NCBI GenBank assembly: GCA_964392615.1
Contig: CAYMRB010000049.1
Location: forward strand, 1 to 33,691
Reading direction: 5' to 3'
DNA from: CAYMRB01 sp964392615
Lineage (GTDB): Bacteria; Planctomycetota; UBA8108
DNA: 33,691 bases
This document shows, one piece after another, positions 15,918 through 23,310 of this stretch. The position numbers and the translations under genes were made by a program. The stretch's first letter is position 1; every line of letters begins with the position of its first letter. A model generated the notes under the pieces. That model did not search any database. It was not told the origin of the DNA and was given only the letters and a program-made list of their open reading frames with translations.

Positions 15918-16184
15918 ACGGACTGCGCGATCGCCGTCGACCTCGCCGCGCGGCTCGCCGACTCTCGCGATGCGGATCTCGCCGGCGTCGCGGGGCTCGT
16001 GTGGCGGCGTGCGACGGGGAGCGTCGTCGTCAACGCTCCGGTCGCGACGCCGCCGGAACTCGACGCGCTACGGCCACCGTCGAGACAGCCACCGTTCTGC
16101 GAATACCTCGGCCTGCCGATCGCCAACCTGCTCGCGTCGCGCGGAAGTCGTCGCCGGCGGCGTCAGCCACCGCACGGCGCGTAG
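15918..16184 (+). pseudogene. Internal fragment of a B12-binding radical SAM gene
   Basis: From 15918 the plus strand reads as the linker region of BchE-like radical SAM proteins with a cobalamin-binding domain. Visible pieces are DLAARLADSRDADLAGVAGL, VWRR, then PPELDAL and CEYLGLPIANLLASRG. The family continues after SRG with the CxxxCxxC iron-sulfur cluster motif. Here the match stops at 16145 and becomes Arg-rich sequence ending in TAG at 16184, overlapping the 3' end of the opposite gene. There is no start codon, no B12-binding half and no SAM half. It is a remnant of about 76 residues wedged between two other genes. The family assignment is from recognition, without a search. Confidence 0.5.
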
Positions 16185-19132
16185 GACATGCAGGACAGGT
16201 CGTCCAGAGTCTCATCCGGGCCGCACTCCTCGAACGGCGCCGCTGGCGGCGGTCCGGAGAGGAAGAGCCGCGACAGCGCGCGAATCGCGTCCGACATCTC
16301 GACCTCGCCGTTGTCATCGATGTCCCCGGCGTCATCGCAGTCGAGCGCGGCCGGCCTGCCGATGAAGAGGAAACCCAGGATCGCGATCGCATCGCTGATG
16401 TCGAAGTCGCCGTCGACGTTCGCGTCGCCGCGCTGAAAGAGGGTGGCGCTCAGGATCGTGTTCGTCACGACCTCCGTCACGATCGGCTCGTTGTAGTCGA
16501 AGACGATGGACGCGTGGTTCGAGATGACCGACCCTTCCTCGATGTCTTCGATCGGGTAGACGACGAATCGGATGAACCCTTCGCCTCGGCCGTCCTTGCA
16601 GTCCGAGTCGATATCGTCCGGCGGCAGGCTGCAATCGCAGTTCGCGTCTTCGAACATGCAGTTGGGCGGCAGCAGTCCGCCGAACGGATCCTCCGGCCAC
16701 GCGCCCGTCGTCGGATCGACCGCAGCGAACGTCCAGCTGAGAGTCCGCGTCTCCACGTCGAGCTCGGTCTCGATGTTCAGGATGAGCGGAGTGCGCTCTC
16801 GACGCCAGACGCCCTCCTCGTCGAACGTCCAGCCGTCGACCTCGAAGCTCGCCCGGTGGTTCTTCGTCCCCGGAGGGAACGTGTAGCGGAAGTCGTCGAC
16901 GCCTATCTCGACGATTTCGACGGTGGAGAGGTCGAGGTTCGGGTCGAGCACGTCGGTGACGCGCACCTCCAGGGCGGCGGCACCCGCGCTGGCCTGATTC
17001 TCGAAGTTGATCGTGTAGAGAAGCGGCTGCTTCGGGCGGATGATCCGCGCGGCGCCGATTCCTGCCGGGCCGATCTTCTCGTTCGGATCCCACGACCGGA
17101 TGACCTGCGTCCCGTCCTCGCCGTCCGGAGGGACATCCTCGGGCGGCTCCGGCGGCTCGCGGTCCTCGCAGTCTTCGTCGCACGGCAATGCATCCGCCGA
17201 GCTATCCCTGACCGTGGCGCTCACGGCGACCTCCGTGGCGGCACCACACGTCTCCAGCTGGCGTAGCCGCTGGATGACCAGCCACTCGCGGCCGGTTCCG
17301 CGGCCGCCCGGGCAGAAGTCGTAGACGTCCTCGATACGGAGGACGATATCCAAGGCCACATCGACCCCGGCGCAGCATTCGTCGGACGAGCAGGACTTTC
17401 GGACCCGTACCCTGGACAGGTCGAGGTGAACATGAGCCGACACGCGGCCGAGGAGCTGCCCCGTGTCGCTTGCCTCTTGCGAGAAGTTGATTCCGCTACG
17501 AACCAAGAGATTCGGATCTCCAGCCAACTCGTCGAATTCGCTCAGAGAGAGGCTCTGCCACAGTCCATCGCAGGGGAGCTCGGAGAGGTCTCGGCTGCCA
17601 AGCGCTGCACGTATCGCCGTCTTCAACTCGGACAACCACTCCTGGATCTGTGCATCGGCGTGAATCTTGGCGCTGATGGCGGAGTCCGCGCTCCACGAGA
17701 GCTGACCGCCGGTGTTGTCCAGGAATCGGTTGAGAGCGGTTCTCGCCGCATCGTAGCCCTGTGTTGCGTAGAACACGGCGACTGCGCGACCGAGGGCCGT
17801 GTAGGCCAGTAGCTGGGCTGCGTTCGAGGTGCATTCGACGCAGTTCTCGCCGACACCGGCCACGCCGCCGTCCGGCGCGAGCGCGTTTTCGAACACGAGC
17901 AGATCGGTCTCGGCATGAGCCATCGCGAGAAGCAGGCGGATCAGCTCCTCGACCGTGAAGTACGTCGCCACCCCGTCAGCATTCGCCGTCGCGGTCTCGC
18001 GCAGGCGATCGACATAGGTCGACCATTCGCCGCCGACGAGCTCGTTGTAGCGCGCCCAGGCCGCCTCCCATTGGTCCGCCGGCCCCTGGTCGCGGTAGAG
18101 AGGCTCGAGAACTCCCCAGTCGAGGGGGCCGTCGGCTCGATTCACCTGGCGCACCTCGAAGCGCGCGTTGCCGACACCGGTCGGGCGGGCGTAGAACACG
18201 AGGCTCCAGCTCTCGGAGGGAATCAGCACGCCCGGCCGTCGAGAGCCCAGCGGCACGAACTGCCGCTGCGCGCGAGCGCTCGCGTCGAACCTGCCGTCCA
18301 ATGAGATCAACGCGCCGTCGGGACTCTGGAGCTGCACCACGGGTACCGGAGAGTCGTTCGTTCCGACATTCGTGATCGAGAGCGGTACGGCCATGTCGCG
18401 CCCGAAGCGGACGGCTCGCGGCGCCGTGAGCTCGAACCGGAGGTCCGGCCCACCTCCTTCCGTGACCGCGAAAGGCCGGAAGAACGTCGTCGATTCGATG
18501 AGGTGCGTCTCCAGTACGACCTCTTCCGTGACTTCGTCAAACGCCAGGATCTCGACCTCGGTCGAGGCCGTGAAGTCGTAGTCGCCGGGCGGCACATCGG
18601 TGAGGTCGAACGTCAAGATCGCCGTGCCCGAGTCGATCACATCTCGAGAGACCGGCTCGATGGAGTCCGCGCCGCCGCGCTCGAGGCGGAAGACGGTGCT
18701 GGGACGGAACTGCGCCCCATCGACGCGCACGGTGATGCGCCCAGCGTTGCCGGCGGTCGAAGGCGTGATCGACGTCAGCCGGATGGTCGACAGATACGAC
18801 GCGTGAATCTCGAGCTCCGCCGTCTCCTGTCCGCTCAGATCTTCGAGCGATACGAGGACGTAGTACGTTCCCGGCTCGACCGCCGGAATCCGGACCAGCG
18901 GATCGAATCGCCTCGTCGACGAGGCGCGATCGAACTCCTCCGGGGTCGGCAGGCGCTCGGCGGCGACAAACGCGCGCAGGACGCTCGTGTCGTTCAGAGA
19001 CTCGACCTCGATCTGCAAAGTGCGCTCCGCGTCCGCCACGGCGAATTCGTCGACGGTGACCTGGAAGTACGCGCGTCGCCTGTCGTCGGTGAGCGCATCG
19101 GCGAGAGGCGTGTCGTCGGTCTCGAGCTCCGC
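16163..19132 (-). CDS. C-terminal part of large secreted CARDB/PPC-like/dockerin protein (after a frameshift)
   Basis: This continues the protein begun at 20049; the reading frame changes at about 19133. It supplies some 989 residues. First comes a PPC-like beta domain (YFQVTVDEFAVADAERTLQI, then VEPGTYYVLVSLED). An IPT/TIG-like segment (SITPSTAGNAGRITVRVDGA) and further beta domains follow. Then a mainly helical stretch (about 17500-18000) leads to a Cys-rich segment with SCSSDECCAG. Near 16500-17100 is a domain beginning SWDPNEKIGPAG, seen in many large secreted proteins. The end is a dockerin with two calcium loops (NVDGDFDISD and DIDDNGEVEMSD), then ECGPDETLDDLSC. The frame is open far upstream of 19132, but that part is Arg-rich shadow of the other frame. 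The role is probably structural or adhesive at the cell surface; no catalytic site was found. Confidence 0.8.
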   Translation of the reverse strand, partial: AELETDDTPLADALTDDRRRAYFQVTVDEFAVADAERTLQIEVESLNDTSVLRAFVAAERLPTPEEFDRASSTRRFDPLVRIPAVEPGTYYVLVSLEDLSGQETAELEIHASYLSTIRLTSITPSTAGNAGRITVRVDGAQFRPSTVFRLERGGADSIEPVSRDVIDSGTAILTFDLTDVPPGDYDFTASTEVEILAFDEVTEEVVLETHLIESTTFFRPFAVTEGGGPDLRFELTAPRAVRFGRDMAVPLSITNVGTNDSPVPVVQLQSPDGALISLDGRFDASARAQRQFVPLGSRRPGVLIPSESWSLVFYARPTGVGNARFEVRQVNRADGPLDWGVLEPLYRDQGPADQWEAAWARYNELVGGEWSTYVDRLRETATANADGVATYFTVEELIRLLLAMAHAETDLLVFENALAPDGGVAGVGENCVECTSNAAQLLAYTALGRAVAVFYATQGYDAARTALNRFLDNTGGQLSWSADSAISAKIHADAQIQEWLSELKTAIRAALGSRDLSELPCDGLWQSLSLSEFDELAGDPNLLVRSGINFSQEASDTGQLLGRVSAHVHLDLSRVRVRKSCSSDECCAGVDVALDIVLRIEDVYDFCPGGRGTGREWLVIQRLRQLETCGAATEVAVSATVRDSSADALPCDEDCEDREPPEPPEDVPPDGEDGTQVIRSWDPNEKIGPAGIGAARIIRPKQPLLYTINFENQASAGAAALEVRVTDVLDPNLDLSTVEIVEIGVDDFRYTFPPGTKNHRASFEVDGWTFDEEGVWRRERTPLILNIETELDVETRTLSWTFAAVDPTTGAWPEDPFGGLLPPNCMFEDANCDCSLPPDDIDSDCKDGRGEGFIRFVVYPIEDIEEGSVISNHASIVFDYNEPIVTEVVTNTILSATLFQRGDANVDGDFDISDAIAILGFLFIGRPAALDCDDAGDIDDNGEVEMSDAIRALSRLFLSGPPPAAPFEECGPDETLDDLSCMSYAPCGG

Positions 19133-20049
19133 ACGTTCCAGTCGACCGTCAGCGGCTGGCTGACGCCGTACTCGCCGCCCGCAGCGCTCGCCAGGACGTA
19201 GTAGTCGCCTTCGTCGACCACCGGCGTCTCGAGCGAGATCCCGATCCCCTCGACCGTTTCGCCCGCGGCGAGCGGGATCTCGTGAACGTCCCGGCTTAGC
19301 AGCGTATCGCCCGGATCCCACGTCGTGTCCTGGGAAAGCCAGAGTGCGGTCGCCCAGGACGGCGGGCTCGGCACGGTGCCGATGTTCGCGACGTTCAGCG
19401 ACGCGTCGAAGGAGGTGCCGACGGTCGTGCGATCGGGAACCGACACGTTCTGCGCTCGCAACGCGAAGTAGTGGGCCGTCGTGTTGTAGAGCTCCAGCGA
19501 CTCCGTGGCAGGCGTTCTGGTTTCGAGAGAGTCGGCGCGCACGGTGAACGTGAGGTCGACCGGAGGCGTGCCCAACGTATCGCAGAACTGCAACTCGGCG
19601 CTTTCCGCGACCAGGTCGTAGCGGATACGGAGCACCTCGAAGCGTTCGCGGGGCGGCAGCGGAAGAATCGTCACTAGCGAGGTCACGGCCGCTTGCGTGA
19701 CGCCGCCCGGATGGATCGCGACCACGTGAAACGCCGGTCCGAAACCGCTCGGCCCAGCGGCCATGAGGTCCGGCGGGCAGACGATGCAACCGCAGGACTC
19801 CAGGCACGGCGACGCGCACTCGCCATCGCACGCGGCGACCGAGAGGACGTCGGCGTCGTGGCACAGGCCCCATGTCCATCCGGCGAGATCCCCGTCGCTC
19901 CATCCGGCGAGAACCGCCACCTCATGGGTGTTTCCCTCGCTGCCGACTTCCTCGAGCGAGAGCGACGCATTCTCGCTCTGCTGCGCCGAAGCAGTGCACG
20001 TGCACACGACCAGGACGACGATCCAGAACCGATCGAGAAGCCAGCGCAT
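18994..20049 (-). CDS. N-terminal part of large secreted cohesin-like/CARDB protein, frameshifted near 19133
   Basis: The first 305 codons (20049-19135) are genuine. After VDWN (19135) the frame turns into Arg/Ser-rich sequence and stops at 18994, while the natural continuation is in the next frame. Joined, the protein would be about 1295 residues. The start is the ATG at 20049, five bases after GGAGGG, rather than the ATG at 20079. A Sec signal peptide covers 1-22 (TASA/QQ). Residues about 30-180 resemble a cohesin-like beta-sandwich (GWTWGLCHDADVLSV, then RFEVLRIRYDLVAES), with a seven-Cys cluster at 63-91. Residues about 200-300 form a CARDB domain (NVANIGTVPSP, then LSRDVHEIPLAAGETVEGIG). 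One missing base within AACGT/GCG explains the break. Mutation or sequencing error is likelier than programmed frameshifting, as no slippery heptamer is present. Confidence 0.75.
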   Translation of the reverse strand: MRWLLDRFWIVVLVVCTCTASAQQSENASLSLEEVGSEGNTHEVAVLAGWSDGDLAGWTWGLCHDADVLSVAACDGECASPCLESCGCIVCPPDLMAAGPSGFGPAFHVVAIHPGGVTQAAVTSLVTILPLPPRERFEVLRIRYDLVAESAELQFCDTLGTPPVDLTFTVRADSLETRTPATESLELYNTTAHYFALRAQNVSVPDRTTVGTSFDASLNVANIGTVPSPPSWATALWLSQDTTWDPGDTLLSRDVHEIPLAAGETVEGIGISLETPVVDEGDYYVLASAAGGEYGVSQPLTVDWNVRSSRPTTRLSPMRSPTTGDARTSRSPSTNSPWRTRSALCRSRSSL

Positions 20050-20373
20050 GATTCCCTCCGCCTTTGTGCCGCCCTTCACAAGTCTCTGTGCATTCGAGCG
20101 GCATCTCCGCCCGCTGCCCTTGTTGCGCTCAGTCGACTATGGGCCTCTGGCATGGACTCCTTCGCGCGCCGCGCCAGCGGACGAGACTGCTCGCTCGATA
20201 TGCACAGATACCCGCGAAACTCGGCACTTCGTCTACGGTCTACCGGAGTCGTGCCCTCTCGCGCCGTGCGAGCGCTCTGCAACGCGGCACGAATCCCAGG
20301 GCACGATGTGCGGGGCGGCTCCTGATGTCAAGCCCCCGCGACCGGCGAATCGTCGCTGCGCCGAGCTCCTTCT
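20050..20373 (-). promoter_or_regulatory. Intergenic leader region of the large dockerin gene, with one weak promoter candidate
   Basis: This 324-base gap lies between the sulfatase stop and the start of the large secreted protein. The only promoter-like pair on the minus strand is TTGACA (20331-20326) with CATCGT (20308-20303), 17 bases apart. It would give a leader of about 250 bases. GCGAC/GTCGC (about 20336-20354) is a weak hairpin after the sulfatase gene. No RNA gene, repeat or small coding frame with a convincing ribosome-binding site was found. Confidence 0.3.
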
Positions 20374-21735
20374 CTACTTCGTCGTCAGCCCGGCGACCCA
20401 CTCCTTGTGCAGCGCTTGCAGTCGAGCGACCACATCCGGATGGCGCTTGGCCAGGTCGTTTCTCTCGCCGAGATCCGCCGAGAGGTCGTAGAGGAATCTG
20501 CCGCGGAGAGTCTGCGGCTTGTGTCCATTCGTCGTGTCGCGCGGGTTCGCGAGCAGTTTCCAACGTCCCGAGCGCACGGCCCATTGGCCGCCGAGCGCCC
20601 AGTGGAACGTCTCGTGCGGCGAGGAGGCTTTGGCCGATCGGATGACGGCGGAGAGATCGCGACCGTCCAGCCGCCGCCGAGGGAGCTCGACGTCGCACAG
20701 CGCCGCGATCGTCGGTAGCCAATCGCACGCCGTTGCGAGCTGGGTGCGCACTTCGCCTTGCGGCAAGTGTCCGGGCCACGAGATGATCGCGGGCACGCGC
20801 AGGCCGCCTTCGAACAGACTGAACTTCGCGCCGCGATACGGCCCGGAGCTGCCGCCGCCGTAGTGCGCTCGCTGCTCGGTCGAGTGACCGTGGTCCGATT
20901 GAAAGACGACGATCGTGTCCTCGCGCAGTCCGAGCTCGTCGACCTTGGCGAGCAGCTGGCCGATCCGCTCGTCGAGCGTCGACAGGAATGCTGCGTACAG
21001 ATTGCGCGGATACGGCAGATCGCGGTACCGCTCGAGCCACTTCGCCTCGCCCTGGTACGGGTAGTGCGGCGCGTTCAGCGCGAAGTAGAGAAAGAACGGC
21101 CGCGCGCGGTTCTTCGCCATGAATGCCGCCGCCTCGCGCACCATCAGGTCGGGAAAGAACGTGCCGTCCTCGTACACCTCGACGCCGTTGCGGTGCAGGT
21201 CGTGGCGGTTCGGTCCGGCCCAGTAGAAGAAGTGCGAGTAGTTGTCGATGCACCCGCCCATGTGTCCGAACGACTCGTCGAAGCCCTGCGCGTTCGGCAT
21301 GGTCTCCTTCGAGTAGCCGAGGTGCCACTTGCCGACATGCGCGGTTGCCCAGCCGGCGTCCTTCAGCATCTCGGCGATCGTCACCTGCTCGGGCGGCATG
21401 CCGGGGCGTCCGGCCTGCGACGGAGCGTTCGACGGCACGCCGGCGCGCTGCGGCACGCGGCCTGTCAGCAGGGCCGCTCTGGACGGCGAGCACACCGGCG
21501 ATGCGGTGCAGAACTGCGTGAAGCGAACACCGCGTCGGGCGAGCGTGTCCATCGCGGGCGTCTCGAGGTCCTTCGCGCCGTACGAGTTGACATCGACCGA
21601 GCCCTGGTCGTCGGTGTAGATCACGATGACGTTCGGCTTGCGGTCCGCGGCGCGAACAGCTCCGGTCGGCGCGCACGCGACGAAGGCCGCCATGACGATG
21701 GCGACGCTGCAGGTGCTTCTGCGGGTGCGGTTCAT
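20374..21735 (-). CDS. Secreted arylsulfatase-type sulfatase
   Basis: The protein has 453 residues. A Sec-type signal peptide covers 1-29 (VRA/AD). The alkaline phosphatase-superfamily sulfatase fold follows, with TDDQG (Asp42, Asp43) as calcium ligands. The signature CSPSRAALLTGR carries Cys82 for conversion to formylglycine. GKWHLG and APHYPYQ supply basic substrate residues, and SDHGHS closes the metal site. The natural substrate (a sulfated polysaccharide or aryl sulfate) cannot be read from the sequence; the family is expanded in planctomycetes. Activation needs a formylglycine-generating enzyme or anSME, which is not in this window. The ATG at 21735 overlaps the upstream gene's stop (ATGA), so the frame's extension to 21954 is not used. 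It is the last gene of a three-gene coupled set. Confidence 0.93.
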   Translation of the reverse strand: MNRTRRSTCSVAIVMAAFVACAPTGAVRAADRKPNVIVIYTDDQGSVDVNSYGAKDLETPAMDTLARRGVRFTQFCTASPVCSPSRAALLTGRVPQRAGVPSNAPSQAGRPGMPPEQVTIAEMLKDAGWATAHVGKWHLGYSKETMPNAQGFDESFGHMGGCIDNYSHFFYWAGPNRHDLHRNGVEVYEDGTFFPDLMVREAAAFMAKNRARPFFLYFALNAPHYPYQGEAKWLERYRDLPYPRNLYAAFLSTLDERIGQLLAKVDELGLREDTIVVFQSDHGHSTEQRAHYGGGSSGPYRGAKFSLFEGGLRVPAIISWPGHLPQGEVRTQLATACDWLPTIAALCDVELPRRRLDGRDLSAVIRSAKASSPHETFHWALGGQWAVRSGRWKLLANPRDTTNGHKPQTLRGRFLYDLSADLGERNDLAKRHPDVVARLQALHKEWVAGLTTK

Positions 21736-22391
21736 CTCGCTTCTTCCTCGTTCGGGGTCGAGTCGATGTAGACGATGGATCGCGGGCACGCGGTGTGAGC
21801 GCGCAGGATCTTGTCGACCCAGCTGTCGGGGTCGAGTCGCCAGTCCCAGAGTGTGACGAAACGCGCGTTCGAGTGCATGCGTCGTCGATTGTCGCGCGTA
21901 TCGTAGAAGAACACGTCGTCGCGGGGTTCGTCCAGCCCGGCGAGTGCGATCCAATGGAGGATGGGCGTCTTGACGCCGGCGACATCGCGATGGCCGAGGA
22001 GTACGAGGGCGATGACGGGCCTGCGCTCGCGCAGCAGCTCGCGAATGCGTTCGAACGACGTCTCCGTCTCGAAACGAGCGGCGGAGTGGTAGCTCTCGAG
22101 CAGCGCGGCCAGCTGACGGGGCGGAAGCCCGATCCCGACGTCGGGAAGCGCGCTCACTTCGTGGGCGCGAGACCGGACGCTGTCGTAGGTGACGTCGAAG
22201 CCATAGTGCTTCAAGATGCGCGCGGCACTGTTCGGCCCGCAGCTCCAGCCGTCATCCTGCGAAGCGACCGCGGGCAGGCGAAGGGCGCTGTCGGTCGGCT
22301 CGCTGTCGACGCAGCTCGCAGCGGCGCAGCAAGCGAGAGCGAGCACCCCGCGGGTCACGAGCGCCGGCACCGTGTGGCAGGACCGTGTCAT
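21732..22391 (-). CDS. C39-like cysteine peptidase-family lipoprotein
   Basis: The protein has 219 residues. A hydrophobic N-terminus (GVLALACCAAASC) suggests a lipoprotein or secretory signal, with Cys27 or Cys21/22 as the lipidation site. The mature part resembles the C39-like papain-fold family. DDGWSCGPNSAARIL carries the nucleophile Cys51 with its preceding oxyanion-type residue. His146 in ILHWIAL and Asp164 in FYDTRDN complete a plausible triad. C39 enzymes cleave double-glycine leaders, but stand-alone exported C39-like proteins have unknown targets. It overlaps the upstream gene (ATGA at 22391-22388) and the downstream sulfatase (ATGA at 21735-21732). Translational coupling on both sides suggests shared function with the sulfatase. 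Fold assignment is moderately sure; peptidase activity is inferred. Confidence 0.72.
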   Translation of the reverse strand: MTRSCHTVPALVTRGVLALACCAAASCVDSEPTDSALRLPAVASQDDGWSCGPNSAARILKHYGFDVTYDSVRSRAHEVSALPDVGIGLPPRQLAALLESYHSAARFETETSFERIRELLRERRPVIALVLLGHRDVAGVKTPILHWIALAGLDEPRDDVFFYDTRDNRRRMHSNARFVTLWDWRLDPDSWVDKILRAHTACPRSIVYIDSTPNEEEAR

Positions 22392-23149
22392 CGCCGACGG
22401 CTCCCGACGACCGGCGACGGAAGACGTCGAAAGTACGCCTCCCGCATCGAGGAATGGAGCGTCGTGTAGAACCGGATCGCGACGGTGACCTTGCGCGCCA
22501 GCGCCGGGAATCTCTCGACGCGCTCCCAGAAGTCCGGCGCGTTCATGAAGAGAGCTTCCGCGATCGTGTTGAAGTCCTCTTCGAGGCTCGATCGCGCGTA
22601 CTCGCAGAGGAAGCCCTCTGCGTTGTGCGCCCGGTCCCACAGAACCGAGTGTCGGCCGTTCTTCACCGCGGCGACACCGCCGTCGCCGTACTCGAAGCCG
22701 GCCGGGTTCGTCGCGAGCCAGGCGCGGCGCGGAAAGCGGTCGGCGTGGTTGCGCAGAAGGACGCTCGAGAGCTCGTGATGGAACGTGCCCTCGACGTAGC
22801 CGTCCGTGTAGTCGTTCTCGCGGGTGTCGTTCGCGACGTAGACGCGGCGATGCGCGTTCGTGCCGCCCGCGGAGATGCCGCGAAATCCCAGGCGGCCGAC
22901 GATCCAGACGCCCTCGATGTTGTCGGTCAGCAGCGCGGCCGGGTACTTCGCCATCGCGCGTTCGAGCAGTCGGCGTGAACGCGTCCTCTCGCCCGGGGCG
23001 AGGGGAGCCGCCCACGCGCCGATCGACGGATCGCGCCAATCGGCGGGGAACATGTTCGGCTCGACGGCAAACGATACGCGGGGCCGCTCGACGGTTCGCG
23101 CGCAGGAGGCGAGAGTCAGCGAGCACAGGATCAGGACGCGTGCGCGCAT
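22388..23149 (-). CDS. Lipoprotein resembling zinc metallopeptidases, degenerate HExxH
   Basis: The protein has 253 residues. The signal sequence MRARVLILCSLTLASC ends in a good lipobox (LASC, Cys16). The central TFHHELSSVLLRNH (122-135) and the later EYARSSLEEDFNTIAEALF (183-201) match the layout of putative zinc-binding metallopeptidases, in which HExxH is followed by an E-D-F-A-E helix. Here the segment is His125-Glu126-Leu-Ser-Ser, so the second histidine of HExxH is missing. His124 or His135 might substitute, or the protein may bind without cleaving. It begins five bases after the stop of the VOC remnant and overlaps the next gene by ATGA. The operon context suggests a role at the cell envelope together with the C39-like protein and sulfatase. 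Confidence 0.65.
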   Translation of the reverse strand: MRARVLILCSLTLASCARTVERPRVSFAVEPNMFPADWRDPSIGAWAAPLAPGERTRSRRLLERAMAKYPAALLTDNIEGVWIVGRLGFRGISAGGTNAHRRVYVANDTRENDYTDGYVEGTFHHELSSVLLRNHADRFPRRAWLATNPAGFEYGDGGVAAVKNGRHSVLWDRAHNAEGFLCEYARSSLEEDFNTIAEALFMNAPDFWERVERFPALARKVTVAIRFYTTLHSSMREAYFRRLPSPVVGSRRR

Positions 23150-23154
23150 GACGA

Positions 23155-23310
23155 CTACGACGCCGACGCCGGCGGCACCCAGAGCTCGACCTTATTGCCC
23201 TCCGGGTCGACGAACCACCCGAAGCGGCCGAATTCGCTCTCCTCGAACACGCCGCCGAGTCCCAACACCTTCGCCATGTCGCGATCCTCCCGATCCGGCC
23301 TCACCTGAAC
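23155..23310 (-). pseudogene. C-terminal remnant of a glyoxalase/VOC family protein
   Basis: Directly after the Omp85 stop, and in the same frame, the minus strand encodes a short peptide containing EFGRFGWFVDPEGNKVELW. This is the unmistakable last strand-loop-strand of VOC (glyoxalase/bleomycin resistance) proteins, with the metal-ligand Glu in VELW. Only about 50 residues remain of a domain that needs about 110-120. An ATG at 23277 with GGGAGGA seven bases upstream could still start a 40-residue peptide ending in TAG at 23155, five bases before the next gene. The rest of the gene is absent, probably removed by a deletion next to the Omp85 gene. Confidence 0.65.

Noticed and set aside
19125..19140. 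Programmed ribosomal frameshift in the large dockerin gene
   Set aside because: No X-XXY-YYZ slippery heptamer or nearby stable pseudoknot was seen; a base deletion or sequencing error is simpler.
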